In this document: one piece after another, positions 1-7,421 of the stretch
Layout of the letters: every line of letters starts with the position of its first letter
How positions within the stretch are numbered: the first letter of the stretch is position 1
Assembly (NCBI GenBank): GCA_023381895.1
Contig: JAMCTA010000081.1
Coordinates: 1 to 13,961, forward strand
Origin: Chloroflexota bacterium
GTDB lineage: Bacteria; Chloroflexota; UBA4733
Length of the DNA stretch: 13,961 nucleotides
Direction of reading: 5' to 3'
The notes under the pieces: model-generated
Told to the model about the DNA's origin: nothing
The model's input: only the letters and a program-made list of their open reading frames with translations
Databases searched by the model: none
Made by a program: the position numbers and the translations under genes

Positions 1-1787
1 GCGAGAACCTCCCCGTCGTCCGTACAAGTGCCATCTTTCACGTAGCCGAAGTGGGTAAGCACTGCCAGCGCATCTTCGACGGTGTGGTGGAGATCGCGTT
101 GCTCCATGGTCTTAGCGCGCTCAACTTCCTGTTCGAGCTCGGTGATGTGGAAGAGCAGTTGCCGTCGCTGGCGTGCCTCTCGCACGTGCTCCCGGTAGCG
201 TGGACAGTGAGTCGCAGGCTGGGCGTGCCCGCACGCCGGGCATTGGATAGGAATGTCCAGCAACTGCTGCTGAAGCTTAGACAGCTGAATCTCAAAACGT
301 CTCCGCCGGATCACGAGCTGAAAGGCAAGGAGCGAGCGATTCATCAGTCGTGCCAGTACCTGCGGGTCGCCATAAGTCAATAGCAAGTTCGTCAACGAGT
401 TGTAGGTCAGCGAGAATGAGCTCATAACAGGCTCTAGAGGTCGCCGCACGATCGTCATCGCCTCATCGAAGGTCATCATTGGATCGTGTACGAGCACGGC
501 GTGTCCGGCGATGTCCATGCCACGCCGCCCGGCGCGGCCAATGAGTTGCTGGAATTCCCGTCCGGAGAGTGGCCGGCGCGTCGACCCGTCGAACTTCGTC
601 AGTTGCGGGATTACCACTGAGCGGGCTGGCATGTTGATGCCGAGCGCCAGGGTTTCAGTCGCAAAAACGACACCAAGAACCCCCTGGGAAAAGAGATTCT
701 CCACGAGCACCTTGAGTGCTGGGAGTAGGCCGGCATGATGGAAAGCAATTCCTCGCGTGAGAAGGTTGAATAGCGTACGAACCTGAGGCAGCACGTGCGC
801 CTCGGGTGGGAGCTGAGCAGCTGTCTCTGCGACCGCCTGTTGAATGATGTTGCGTGCTTCCTGGTGAGTGACGAGATCGAGCGACCCTTCACAGAGCGCC
901 GCCTCGCTCTCTGTACGCGCCCGATTGAACACGAAATAGATCGCCGGCAAGAGGTGACGGTCGCGGAGCTCCGCGATGACATCAACGGCAATAGGCGCCT
1001 TAGCGCGCGCCTGATCGCCAGCTCTTGCCGGCGATCCCGTGCCTGACCAGCGCCGGCGCGAGCGACGCTCCTCACCACCAACACGCAGTGCCCGCACTTG
1101 ACGCCCCTGGGCATCGACCACCAGCTGCAAGACGCCGTGGGCGAAATAATGCACTTCGAGTGGCACTGGACGAAGTGGATGCGTGACGAGGGCCGTTTCC
1201 CCATGCACCCGGCTCATCCATTCGCGTAGCTGGGTAGCATTCGCCATCGAGGCAGAGAGACACACCAGCTGAACGTCGCTCGGGAGCAGGATAACGATCT
1301 CTTCCCACACGCGCCCACGTTCGGGATCGGCGAGATAGTGAAACTCGTCAAGAACTACCGTCTGCACATCGCGCACCCCGTCCGGCGCCTGGAGGAGCAT
1401 ATTCCGCAGTACCTCCGTCGTCATGACCCGCACCGGCGCATTCTTGTTGATGGCAATGTCACCAGTGAGCAGACCCACGCGCTCGAATCCCCAGCGCCGG
1501 CCAAAGTCTGCGAACTTTTGGTTGGAGAGCGCCTTGATAGGTGCGGTATAGATGACGTGCTGCCCCGATTCCAATGCTCGCTCAATGGCAAACTCGGCGA
1601 TGACCGTTTTGCCAGCACTCGTTGGGGCGGCAACAAGAACAGACTTGTCTGCTTCCAGATGACCAATCGCCTCGAGCTGGAAAGGATCGAGCGGGAACGG
1701 AGAGTGAACTATGAACGCCGCGGCCAGGGATTCGCCGTCGCGAGCGAGGATCAATTTTTTCACAACGCCAACTCTCGTCGCTAGCAT
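1..1787 (-). CDS. Ski2-like DExH-box ATP-dependent RNA helicase, 3' end outside window
   Basis: 595 codons are read from the minus strand and the frame is still open at base 1, so the C-terminus is missing. Visible superfamily 2 motifs are motif I APTSAGKT (residues 54-61), motif II DEFH (147-150), motif III SAS (178-180) and motif VI QLIGRAGRRG (414-423). After the helicase core, the SFSLTYNSLTNLL stretch (about 457-469) resembles the region before the helical bundle of Ski2/Mtr4/HelY-type RNA helicases. These ATP-driven 3'-5' helicases unwind structured RNA; the bacterial role is poorly defined. Cysteines at 516, 519 and 528 form a CPACG...HC cluster that could bind zinc. The ATG at 1787 lies 21 bp after the mutM stop and has no clear Shine-Dalgarno; a GTG at 1763 with GAGAG eight bases ahead is an alternative. 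Family assignment is strong; the substrate is unknown. Confidence 0.9.
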   Translation of the reverse strand, partial: MLATRVGVVKKLILARDGESLAAAFIVHSPFPLDPFQLEAIGHLEADKSVLVAAPTSAGKTVIAEFAIERALESGQHVIYTAPIKALSNQKFADFGRRWGFERVGLLTGDIAINKNAPVRVMTTEVLRNMLLQAPDGVRDVQTVVLDEFHYLADPERGRVWEEIVILLPSDVQLVCLSASMANATQLREWMSRVHGETALVTHPLRPVPLEVHYFAHGVLQLVVDAQGRQVRALRVGGEERRSRRRWSGTGSPARAGDQARAKAPIAVDVIAELRDRHLLPAIYFVFNRARTESEAALCEGSLDLVTHQEARNIIQQAVAETAAQLPPEAHVLPQVRTLFNLLTRGIAFHHAGLLPALKVLVENLFSQGVLGVVFATETLALGINMPARSVVIPQLTKFDGSTRRPLSGREFQQLIGRAGRRGMDIAGHAVLVHDPMMTFDEAMTIVRRPLEPVMSSFSLTYNSLTNLLLTYGDPQVLARLMNRSLLAFQLVIRRRRFEIQLSKLQQQLLDIPIQCPACGHAQPATHCPRYREHVREARQRRQLLFHITELEQEVERAKTMEQRDLHHTVEDALAVLTHFGYVKDGTCTDDGEVL

Positions 1788-1808
1788 AGTACCGCAGCCC
1801 GCGGTCTG

Positions 1809-2657
1809 TCAGTTCGCGCTGTTGTGTCCTGAAGGGTCGAGCTGGCAGGTAAGGCACACGTGCGTGCCGCGCCCTGCACAGCGAATCTTTGCAATCGCCC
1901 TGCCACAGCGTGGGCAGAGGGCGCCCGCGCGTCCCCAGACACGCAGCTCCTCGAAGTTGCTTCCCCGCGTACCGAGAGGTCCGACGAAGTCACGGTAGCT
2001 TGTGCCCAGATTGGCAATGCCGCGCTGGATGACAGAGATGATGGCGACGTGGAGGCGCTGAACGGCCTCAGTAGAGAGCGCGGCCGATGACACAGCAGGG
2101 TGAAGACGAGCTTCCCACAAAGCCTCGTCGGTGTAGATATTGCCAAGGCCAGCAACTACTGTCTGATCCAGTAATGTCGCCTTGATTGCACGATGGTGCC
2201 GTTGCAGTCGCTCTGCCAAGAGACTGCTCGTGAAATCGGGAGCGAGTGGTTCGGGACCGAGTGTACGATAGGGAAGGAGATCGTGTTCCCAAGGCTCGAT
2301 GAGCCAGAGCTGACCGAATTTACGGAGATCGACGAAGCGAAGCTCTTCTCCGTCAGAGAGCAAGAGGCGGTTACGCGTGTAGGGCACGAGAGGCGCATCT
2401 TGCGGCCACAGCTGTAGACTTCCGGTCATACGCAGGTGAGCTATGAGCTGGGAGCTATCATCGAGCCCCACGATCAGGAACTTACCGCGACGATCCAGGG
2501 TGTTGATGGCTCGACCTGGCAGGTGAGAGCGAAAGGCCTCAACTGCCGGGTATACCACTGCAGCCGGCCACTCAAGAACGGCTTCGATGAACCGCCGTCC
2601 GAGCAAACGGGGCTCAAGCACGCGGCGAACCGTCTCTACCTCGGGAAGCTCAGGCAT
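1809..2657 (-). CDS. mutM: Formamidopyrimidine-DNA glycosylase (Fpg/MutM)
   Basis: A 282-residue protein of normal family length. Fpg removes oxidised purines such as 8-oxoguanine from DNA and nicks the abasic site, in base excision repair. It opens with MPELPEVETVRR, giving the catalytic N-terminal proline after Met removal and Glu3. RRGKFL supplies the conserved lysine near residue 59. The helix-two-turn-helix segment reads VVAGLGNIYTDEALW. The C-terminal zinc finger has Cys248, Cys251, Cys268 and Cys271, with the conserved Arg263 in the AGRGTHVC segment. The ATG at 2657 is supported by AGGAG at 2665-2669, seven bases upstream. It lies 70 bp after the FemAB-like gene and just before the helicase, probably as part of the same minus-strand transcript. 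No key residue looks missing. Confidence 0.97.
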   Translation of the reverse strand: MPELPEVETVRRVLEPRLLGRRFIEAVLEWPAAVVYPAVEAFRSHLPGRAINTLDRRGKFLIVGLDDSSQLIAHLRMTGSLQLWPQDAPLVPYTRNRLLLSDGEELRFVDLRKFGQLWLIEPWEHDLLPYRTLGPEPLAPDFTSSLLAERLQRHHRAIKATLLDQTVVAGLGNIYTDEALWEARLHPAVSSAALSTEAVQRLHVAIISVIQRGIANLGTSYRDFVGPLGTRGSNFEELRVWGRAGALCPRCGRAIAKIRCAGRGTHVCLTCQLDPSGHNSAN

Positions 2658-2727
2658 CGTCTGGCTCCTGCCTCAGCAGAGGGTAGTCGCTCCTTCGTGA
2701 GCGTAAGGGGAGTAGGCACATTACGCA

Positions 2728-4899
2728 TTAGTAGTACACATCGCGCTTCAACTTCATATAGACACGATAGTAGAGAGGCTCGACGCGTTGCCAGAGGGCG
2801 GCTATTCGCGGCATGTAGGGATGGTAATAGGCGCGCAGGAACTCACGCACCTCGCCACCAAACTTACGCTTAAAGTCGTACAGGCCCCACATCGGGTGCT
2901 CCCGATTTTCGAGCTGTTCGGGATCGGGAATAGCTACCATGTCATAGTACGTCGCTCCGTGCACCTTACCCCACTGCATCGCCGCCCACTGAACGGCATA
3001 GGGGGCATGCAGCTTCTGACCCTCGTGCGTCGAGACCCCATCCTTGTACCAAATCTTGTCGTTGAAGCTCGTGAGGAACATTCCAGCGAGAAACCGTCCA
3101 TCCTTACGCGCGACGAGGAAACGCCCGAGGCCGGCATCGATGACGTGCTGCCAGTAGCTGAGCAGGTAGCTCCGGGGGCGGAGAAAGAAGTCATCGCGCT
3201 GACTAGTCACGACGAAGAGCTGGTAAAAGGCTTCCTGAACCTCTCGGGACGTTTCCTCCGTCACCTGAACGCCGGCGCGCTCCGCACTGCGAATGAAGCG
3301 CCGAGCGCTCTGGCTCATACGCCGCTGAAGCTCACTGTCGGGGGGTGCGAGATCAACGATCATCGTGGTCTTGAACTGATGGTTGGTCCAATAGCGCTGC
3401 AATCCTAAACCAGCGAGCTGGTGCTTTAGGCGGTCCTCGGACTCGAGCGCTTCTGGCTCAACCTGTAGAGCGAACACCCGCTGACGAAGCAATAGGCGGC
3501 GTACACCGCGAAAGAAGGCCTCCACGTGCTCGGGGCGTAACCAATCGAGCCACGGTCCCTTTGCGCAGTAAGCCAGCGCTCCGAGCACCGGGAACGTATA
3601 CACACCAATCTGTGCCGTACCAACAACCTGGTTCCCTTGGCGCAACGCAACGCGCACTGGGCGCCAGCCACGGCACCGCTTGAACTCTCCCCACGCGTGG
3701 CTTTGCATCCAGTGGCCGCCTCCAGGGCTTTGTGCCAACCAAGCATCCCACTGCTCGGGGCCCACACTGGTCACATCCTCTACAGTAAGAGTAGTTCCTT
3801 CAACCATCGCTGTCTGTTCCCTCCGCCGTGGCTGCTGAGCACGCCATCGCAGTGCGGCGCTACGCAGGTGTTCGCCGGCGGCCCACACCGGGTACAACGG
3901 CGACAGGGGCTTGTCCCACGTCCCAAGCCAGGACACCACCGGACCAAAGCCGCTCTTGAACTGCGTGAGGCCGGCTTCTCGCCCCTCTGCATCCCCCGGG
4001 GCTCCGGTACCCCATAGATCATAGGTGAGGCATCCCGCCTGCTTTGCGTGCCGCATGGCGGCCCACTGTAATGCGTAGTTCGCGTGCACTTCACTATGGC
4101 GGCGCGTGGAAGCACCATACAGGTACGTCGCGGCAGACCCCCATTCCAAGACAATGAACGAACTGAGCAGCTCTCCTTCTCGCTCAGCCATCCAGAGCCT
4201 TGCACCATGGTCTCGGTATGTTTTCCAGAACCGGACGTAGTAGGAGTATGACCGGCCCAAAATACCCTGGCGGCGGGCCGTTTCACGTTCGAGTGCGTAG
4301 AAGCTCGCAAGATCGATGTCACTGCCCAGGCGGATGCTCAACCCACGGCGACCGCCGTGACGGATGAAGCGGCGCCAAGTAGGTCGAAAACCGCCCAAGA
4401 TCGCTGCCTCATCAGTCCGGAGATCGACTAGCACCGTGTGCGGAAGCTGCACATGAGCCGCGCTAGGAATATAGCCATGGGACTCCAACCACTCCTGGAG
4501 AGGGTGTCCCGCGACGAGCTCGGGCTCGATTCGGAGAAGCCAGGCACCGCGCCGCCGCGCCTCGGCTTCCAGCGCCTCGAGCAATGGCCCCAGCACGTCG
4601 CCATCGAGCGCAACTGGACCTCGCGGTACATACACGAGACTAGCCAAGTGGGCTTGACGGCGATGAAGTGCTTGAACCAGCCCAACCACCTGACCCGCAC
4701 GCTCGGCGACAAGCCGGATTGGCTCCCAGCCGGTAGACCGTCGGAGCTCTCCCCATCGCCATCCCTGGAGAAAGCTCGCCCCAGCACGAGCTACAGCCTC
4801 CCACCTGTCCTGATCCTCGGCGCTGGCGCTGCGGATCTTCAAGGGTGCGCCGTCCCGGCTCACTGGCATCACGCGCCGGCCTGTGAATCCGACCACCAC
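2728..4899 (-). CDS. Tandem FemAB/FemX-type aminoacyltransferase-like fusion protein
   Basis: 723 residues from a GTG at 4899; an ATG at codon 11 (4869) is equally possible and neither has a strong ribosome binding site. The protein is two similar halves, about 20-345 and 366-715. Paired signatures are QGWRWGEL (45-52) with QSHAWGEF (399-406), VHANYALQWAAM (271-282) with LHAPYAVQWAAM (630-641), and GLTQFKSGFG (310-319) with GLYDFKRKFG (672-681). Each half has the length and pattern of a whole FemAB/FemX protein, which itself contains two GNAT-like folds. Known relatives use aminoacyl-tRNA to add amino acids to the peptidoglycan stem peptide or to other acceptors; some clan members act in exopolysaccharide or exosortase systems. 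No signal peptide or membrane segment is evident, so a cytoplasmic location is likely. The acceptor is unknown. It follows ndk by 40 bp. Confidence 0.85.
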   Translation of the reverse strand: MVVGFTGRRVMPVSRDGAPLKIRSASAEDQDRWEAVARAGASFLQGWRWGELRRSTGWEPIRLVAERAGQVVGLVQALHRRQAHLASLVYVPRGPVALDGDVLGPLLEALEAEARRRGAWLLRIEPELVAGHPLQEWLESHGYIPSAAHVQLPHTVLVDLRTDEAAILGGFRPTWRRFIRHGGRRGLSIRLGSDIDLASFYALERETARRQGILGRSYSYYVRFWKTYRDHGARLWMAEREGELLSSFIVLEWGSAATYLYGASTRRHSEVHANYALQWAAMRHAKQAGCLTYDLWGTGAPGDAEGREAGLTQFKSGFGPVVSWLGTWDKPLSPLYPVWAAGEHLRSAALRWRAQQPRRREQTAMVEGTTLTVEDVTSVGPEQWDAWLAQSPGGGHWMQSHAWGEFKRCRGWRPVRVALRQGNQVVGTAQIGVYTFPVLGALAYCAKGPWLDWLRPEHVEAFFRGVRRLLLRQRVFALQVEPEALESEDRLKHQLAGLGLQRYWTNHQFKTTMIVDLAPPDSELQRRMSQSARRFIRSAERAGVQVTEETSREVQEAFYQLFVVTSQRDDFFLRPRSYLLSYWQHVIDAGLGRFLVARKDGRFLAGMFLTSFNDKIWYKDGVSTHEGQKLHAPYAVQWAAMQWGKVHGATYYDMVAIPDPEQLENREHPMWGLYDFKRKFGGEVREFLRAYYHPYMPRIAALWQRVEPLYYRVYMKLKRDVYY

Positions 4900-4939
4900 C
4901 GTATCCCAACCGCCTCAGGACAACGAGGCCGCACGCACG

Positions 4940-5395
4940 CTACCAAACCCAAGCGTCGATGGCACGCGAGTAAGTAAAGAGCTCCTCTGGCTGGAACCAG
5001 AGAGCGATCTCACGCTCAGCGTCCGTGACTGAGGCCGACCCGTGGATGAGGTTGAAGTCTACGGTCACGCCGAAGTCTGCTCGAATCGTTCCAGCCGCAG
5101 ACTGCGCCGGATTAGTCTTCCCAATCAACTCGCGAACAATGGATACAGCTTCTGGCGCCTCAAGGACAACGGCAACAACCGGACTCGACGTGATATAGGA
5201 CACGAGCTTACGGAAAAATGGGCGTTCGCGATGCTCAGCATAGTGCTCTTCAGCCAGCGCGGTCGAAGGATGCACGAGCTTCAACGCCGTGATACGGAGA
5301 CCCCGCTGTTCGAAGCGACTCAAGATAGCAAGAGCGATCCCGCGCTGGATTCCGTCGGGCTTGATGAGAACGAGCGTCCGTTGCGTATCCACCAT
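4940..5395 (-). CDS. ndk: Nucleoside diphosphate kinase
   Basis: A 151-residue cytoplasmic enzyme of typical bacterial length. It moves the gamma-phosphate from ATP to other nucleoside diphosphates through a phosphohistidine intermediate, balancing NTP and dNTP pools. The start has the family pattern RTLVLIKPDGIQRG (about 6-19, with Lys12). The catalytic histidine is His118 in FNLIHGSAS; most relatives have HGSDS here, so the usual Asp after HGS is Ala. The ERPFF segment (57-61) and the GKTNP-type loop (92-96) are present. The ATG at 5395 is preceded by AGGAGGGG, but the spacer of roughly 15 bases is longer than usual. The gene lies 83 bp after the HAD gene and 40 bp before the FemAB-like gene. 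Confidence 0.97.
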   Translation of the reverse strand: MVDTQRTLVLIKPDGIQRGIALAILSRFEQRGLRITALKLVHPSTALAEEHYAEHRERPFFRKLVSYITSSPVVAVVLEAPEAVSIVRELIGKTNPAQSAAGTIRADFGVTVDFNLIHGSASVTDAEREIALWFQPEELFTYSRAIDAWVW

Positions 5396-5436
5396 ACCGG
5401 TGCTGTAACCCCTCCTTTGACGTCTGTGCCCGCGTG

Positions 5437-5442
5437 AGTATA
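5437..5442 (-). promoter_or_regulatory. Possible -10 box for the ndk-led minus-strand operon
   Basis: Read on the minus strand, the 83-bp gap between the HAD gene and ndk contains TATACT, a five-of-six match to the sigma-70 -10 consensus, about 40 bases before the ndk start. No good -35 hexamer lies at a 17-bp spacing; a TCGAAA hexamer sits about 23 bp upstream, which is too far. The call rests on the -10 match and on the position in the largest gap of this gene run. Confidence 0.33.
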
Positions 5443-5478
5443 CCCCTGCTCCGCATCGTACGCCGTTTCGACCTGTGG

Positions 5479-6303
5479 TCAGCTCAGCACGAATTGCTCA
5501 ATCGCATGGGCCACACCATCCGCATCATTCGATAGTGTCACGAATCTGGCCGCCTCCCGAACGGACGCAGGAGCGTTGCCCATGGCCACGCCAATACCCG
5601 CACACCGAAGCAACTCCAGATCGTTGAGATTGTCGCCAACCGCCATGGTCTGCTCGATCGGCACGTCGAAGTGAGCTGCCAGGGCGCTGAGGGCTGTCGC
5701 CTTAGAACAGTTTTCGGCAAGAACTTCAAGAAAGGCATTCCCGTTGCGCAGGACTGTGAACAGTGTTCGGAGACCGGCAATCGCCAGCTGGTCCGGCAGC
5801 CTCTCCATACGCTCCACCGAATCGATCACTGACACTTCGAGGGGAGCGGCTTCAGGCAGAAGCTCTTCCAGTGTCGCCCGCCGGATGAGAAGATCTTGGT
5901 AGCGCAGGAGATAGGGCGCCGTCACCTCATTATCGTACGCTGACGGCCCCGAATAGATCCGCTCACCAGTAAAGGCATTCTCGAAGATGATGGGTTGGAA
6001 TCCGGCTTTCCACAGTGTGGTGATAGCCGTGTGTGCGCCTACTAAGGGGAGATGCCGGTGATAGAGCACCTCGCCCGACTTCGAGTGCTTGATCAAGGCG
6101 CCGTTTTGCACCAGAATGGGAAGAGTCAGACCGAGCGTGCGAGCAATTGGCTGCGCTGCTCGGAAACGGCGTCCGGTCGCCAGAGTCACGACGCAGCCAG
6201 CGGAGGCGGCAGCGTGTACAGCAGCTTGCGTTGCGGGCGTGATCCGATCATTAGGATCGAGGAGTGTGCCATCCACGTCGAGAACGAGCAATCGAACATC
6301 CAT
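5479..6303 (-). CDS. Cof-type HAD-superfamily phosphatase
   Basis: 274 residues from the ATG at 6303; a GTG at 6339 would add 12 residues, but the ATG places the first HAD strand (VRLLVLDVDGTLLD) at the N-terminus as in relatives. Motif I is DVDGT (Asp9 nucleophile, Asp11), motif II is the Thr of TLATGRR (about 40-46), motif III is Lys201 in SKATAL, and motif IV is GDNLND (223-228). The long section between motifs II and III matches the C2 cap of the IIB/Cof subfamily, whose members remove phosphate from sugar phosphates, pyridoxal phosphate or flavin nucleotides. The substrate cannot be read from sequence. Its start is 51 bp from the divergent deacetylase gene, so the two 5' regions overlap or share control. 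Confidence 0.93.
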   Translation of the reverse strand: MDVRLLVLDVDGTLLDPNDRITPATQAAVHAAASAGCVVTLATGRRFRAAQPIARTLGLTLPILVQNGALIKHSKSGEVLYHRHLPLVGAHTAITTLWKAGFQPIIFENAFTGERIYSGPSAYDNEVTAPYLLRYQDLLIRRATLEELLPEAAPLEVSVIDSVERMERLPDQLAIAGLRTLFTVLRNGNAFLEVLAENCSKATALSALAAHFDVPIEQTMAVGDNLNDLELLRCAGIGVAMGNAPASVREAARFVTLSNDADGVAHAIEQFVLS

Positions 6304-6354
6304 GGTTCCCAGTCTACCGAGCGTCGAGCGACAGCTCACTAGAGAGGAGTATCC

Positions 6355-7191
6355 GTGTCACACACTAGTAGGGAGCAGCTTCGCATCCTCGCCTTCGGAG
6401 CGCATCCCGATGACTGCGACATCACTTGCGGTGGAACCGCAGCTCTCTGGCGACGCGCCGGACATCTCGTACGGTTCGTCTCCGTCACCAACGGTGATGC
6501 CGGTCATCACCTCCAGGGAGGAGCGCCACTTGCCTGGCGGCGTAAGGAAGAGGCGGCAAAGGCAGCCCAGGTCATCGACATCGAGTACCTAGTTCTCGAC
6601 CACCACGATGGTGAGCTCGAGCCAACACTCGAGAACCGCCGTCAGATCATTGCACTCATCCGGGACTTCCGGCCACACCTCGTGCTCTCACCACGTCCGT
6701 TTGACTATCATCCTGATCACCGCTACACCGCCTTGCTCGTCCAAGACGCCGCCTACATGATCACTGTGCCGAATATCGTGGCTCACGTACAGCACCTCCC
6801 TCAGAACCCCGTGATCTGCTATGTCCGCGATGACTTCCAGAGACCGGTCCCGTTCCGGCCCGACATCGTGGTCGGCATCGACGAGACAGTAACGCTAAAG
6901 TGGGATATGCTCCACTGCCATACTTCACAGATGTACGAGTGGCTGCCCTTCAACGGGGGCTATGCGAACGAAGTTCCTGGAACGGATAACGAGCGGCGGA
7001 CCTGGTTGATACGCCGGCGCGCCAGCCGAGATGAGGCACTCGCCGATCGGTTCCGACAACAACTCGTGGAGCGCTACGGCGAAGAACGCGGGCGCTCCAT
7101 TCGCTACGCCGAAGCGTTCGAGGTCAGCGAGTATGGGGCTCGACTGACTACAGAGAGTCGGGCGGTCATCTTCCCGCCCTTCGTCGACTAA
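6355..7191 (+). CDS. PIG-L/LmbE-family zinc-dependent N-acetylglucosamine-type deacetylase
   Basis: 278 residues starting at GTG 6355, chosen because AGGAG at 6345-6349 sits five bases upstream. The fold signature is clear: FGAHPDD (14-20) gives zinc ligands His17 and Asp20 and the likely catalytic base Asp19, and YHPDH (118-122) gives His122. PIG-L/LmbE enzymes remove acetyl groups from N-acetylglucosamine conjugates, for example in mycothiol or bacillithiol synthesis, in chitobiose use and in antibiotic tailoring. No other thiol-biosynthesis gene is visible here, so the substrate is undetermined. No signal peptide is seen, so it is probably cytoplasmic. It is divergent from the HAD gene, and a 230-bp spacer follows it, so it is probably transcribed alone. 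Confidence 0.93.
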   Translation: MSHTSREQLRILAFGAHPDDCDITCGGTAALWRRAGHLVRFVSVTNGDAGHHLQGGAPLAWRRKEEAAKAAQVIDIEYLVLDHHDGELEPTLENRRQIIALIRDFRPHLVLSPRPFDYHPDHRYTALLVQDAAYMITVPNIVAHVQHLPQNPVICYVRDDFQRPVPFRPDIVVGIDETVTLKWDMLHCHTSQMYEWLPFNGGYANEVPGTDNERRTWLIRRRASRDEALADRFRQQLVERYGEERGRSIRYAEAFEVSEYGARLTTESRAVIFPPFVD

Positions 7192-7276
7192 ACAGCGGCC
7201 GGAGAAGCCACTGCGGTCTACCGTCCCTTCGAATGTGTCCCACCGCTTCTACCCGGCACGAACTCTGCAGTTCAGT

Positions 7277-7292
7277 CTGGCGTCGACGCCAG
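7277..7292. promoter_or_regulatory. Perfect 16-bp palindrome in the spacer before the dehydrogenase gene
   Basis: CTGGCGTCGACGCCAG is fully self-complementary with no spacer. A second short stem-loop, GAACT/AGTTC with a four-base loop, ends four bases before it (7260-7273). The palindrome lies about 85 bp after the deacetylase stop and 130 bp before the dehydrogenase start. It could be an operator for a dimeric regulator of the downstream genes. As a terminator it is weak, because no T-run follows. The rest of the 230-bp gap (7192-7421) shows no convincing gene; TATCAT near 7374 is a poor -10 candidate. Confidence 0.4.
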
Positions 7293-7421
7293 GCAAGAGT
7301 TGGGATGACGGCTCCCGGCCGGCGAGCTCGTACGTATTGAGAACTCTCTAGCTCTGTCGGGAAACCAGCTCGGGCTATCATTGACCGATTGCGGCACAAG
7401 CGAGAGCGGACAGGAGATGTC

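Noticed and set aside
2788..3408. A 206-codon plus-strand open frame inside the FemAB-like gene
   Set aside because: It is antisense to strongly supported conserved segments of the fusion protein and has no recognisable domain.
6304..6339. GTG 6339 as the start of the HAD phosphatase
   Set aside because: It adds 12 residues ahead of the first conserved strand; ATG 6303 places MDVRLLVLDVDGT at the usual position.
7192..7421. A hidden small gene or intrinsic terminator in the spacer
   Set aside because: No frame here has a ribosome site and protein-like composition, and neither stem-loop is followed by a T-run.
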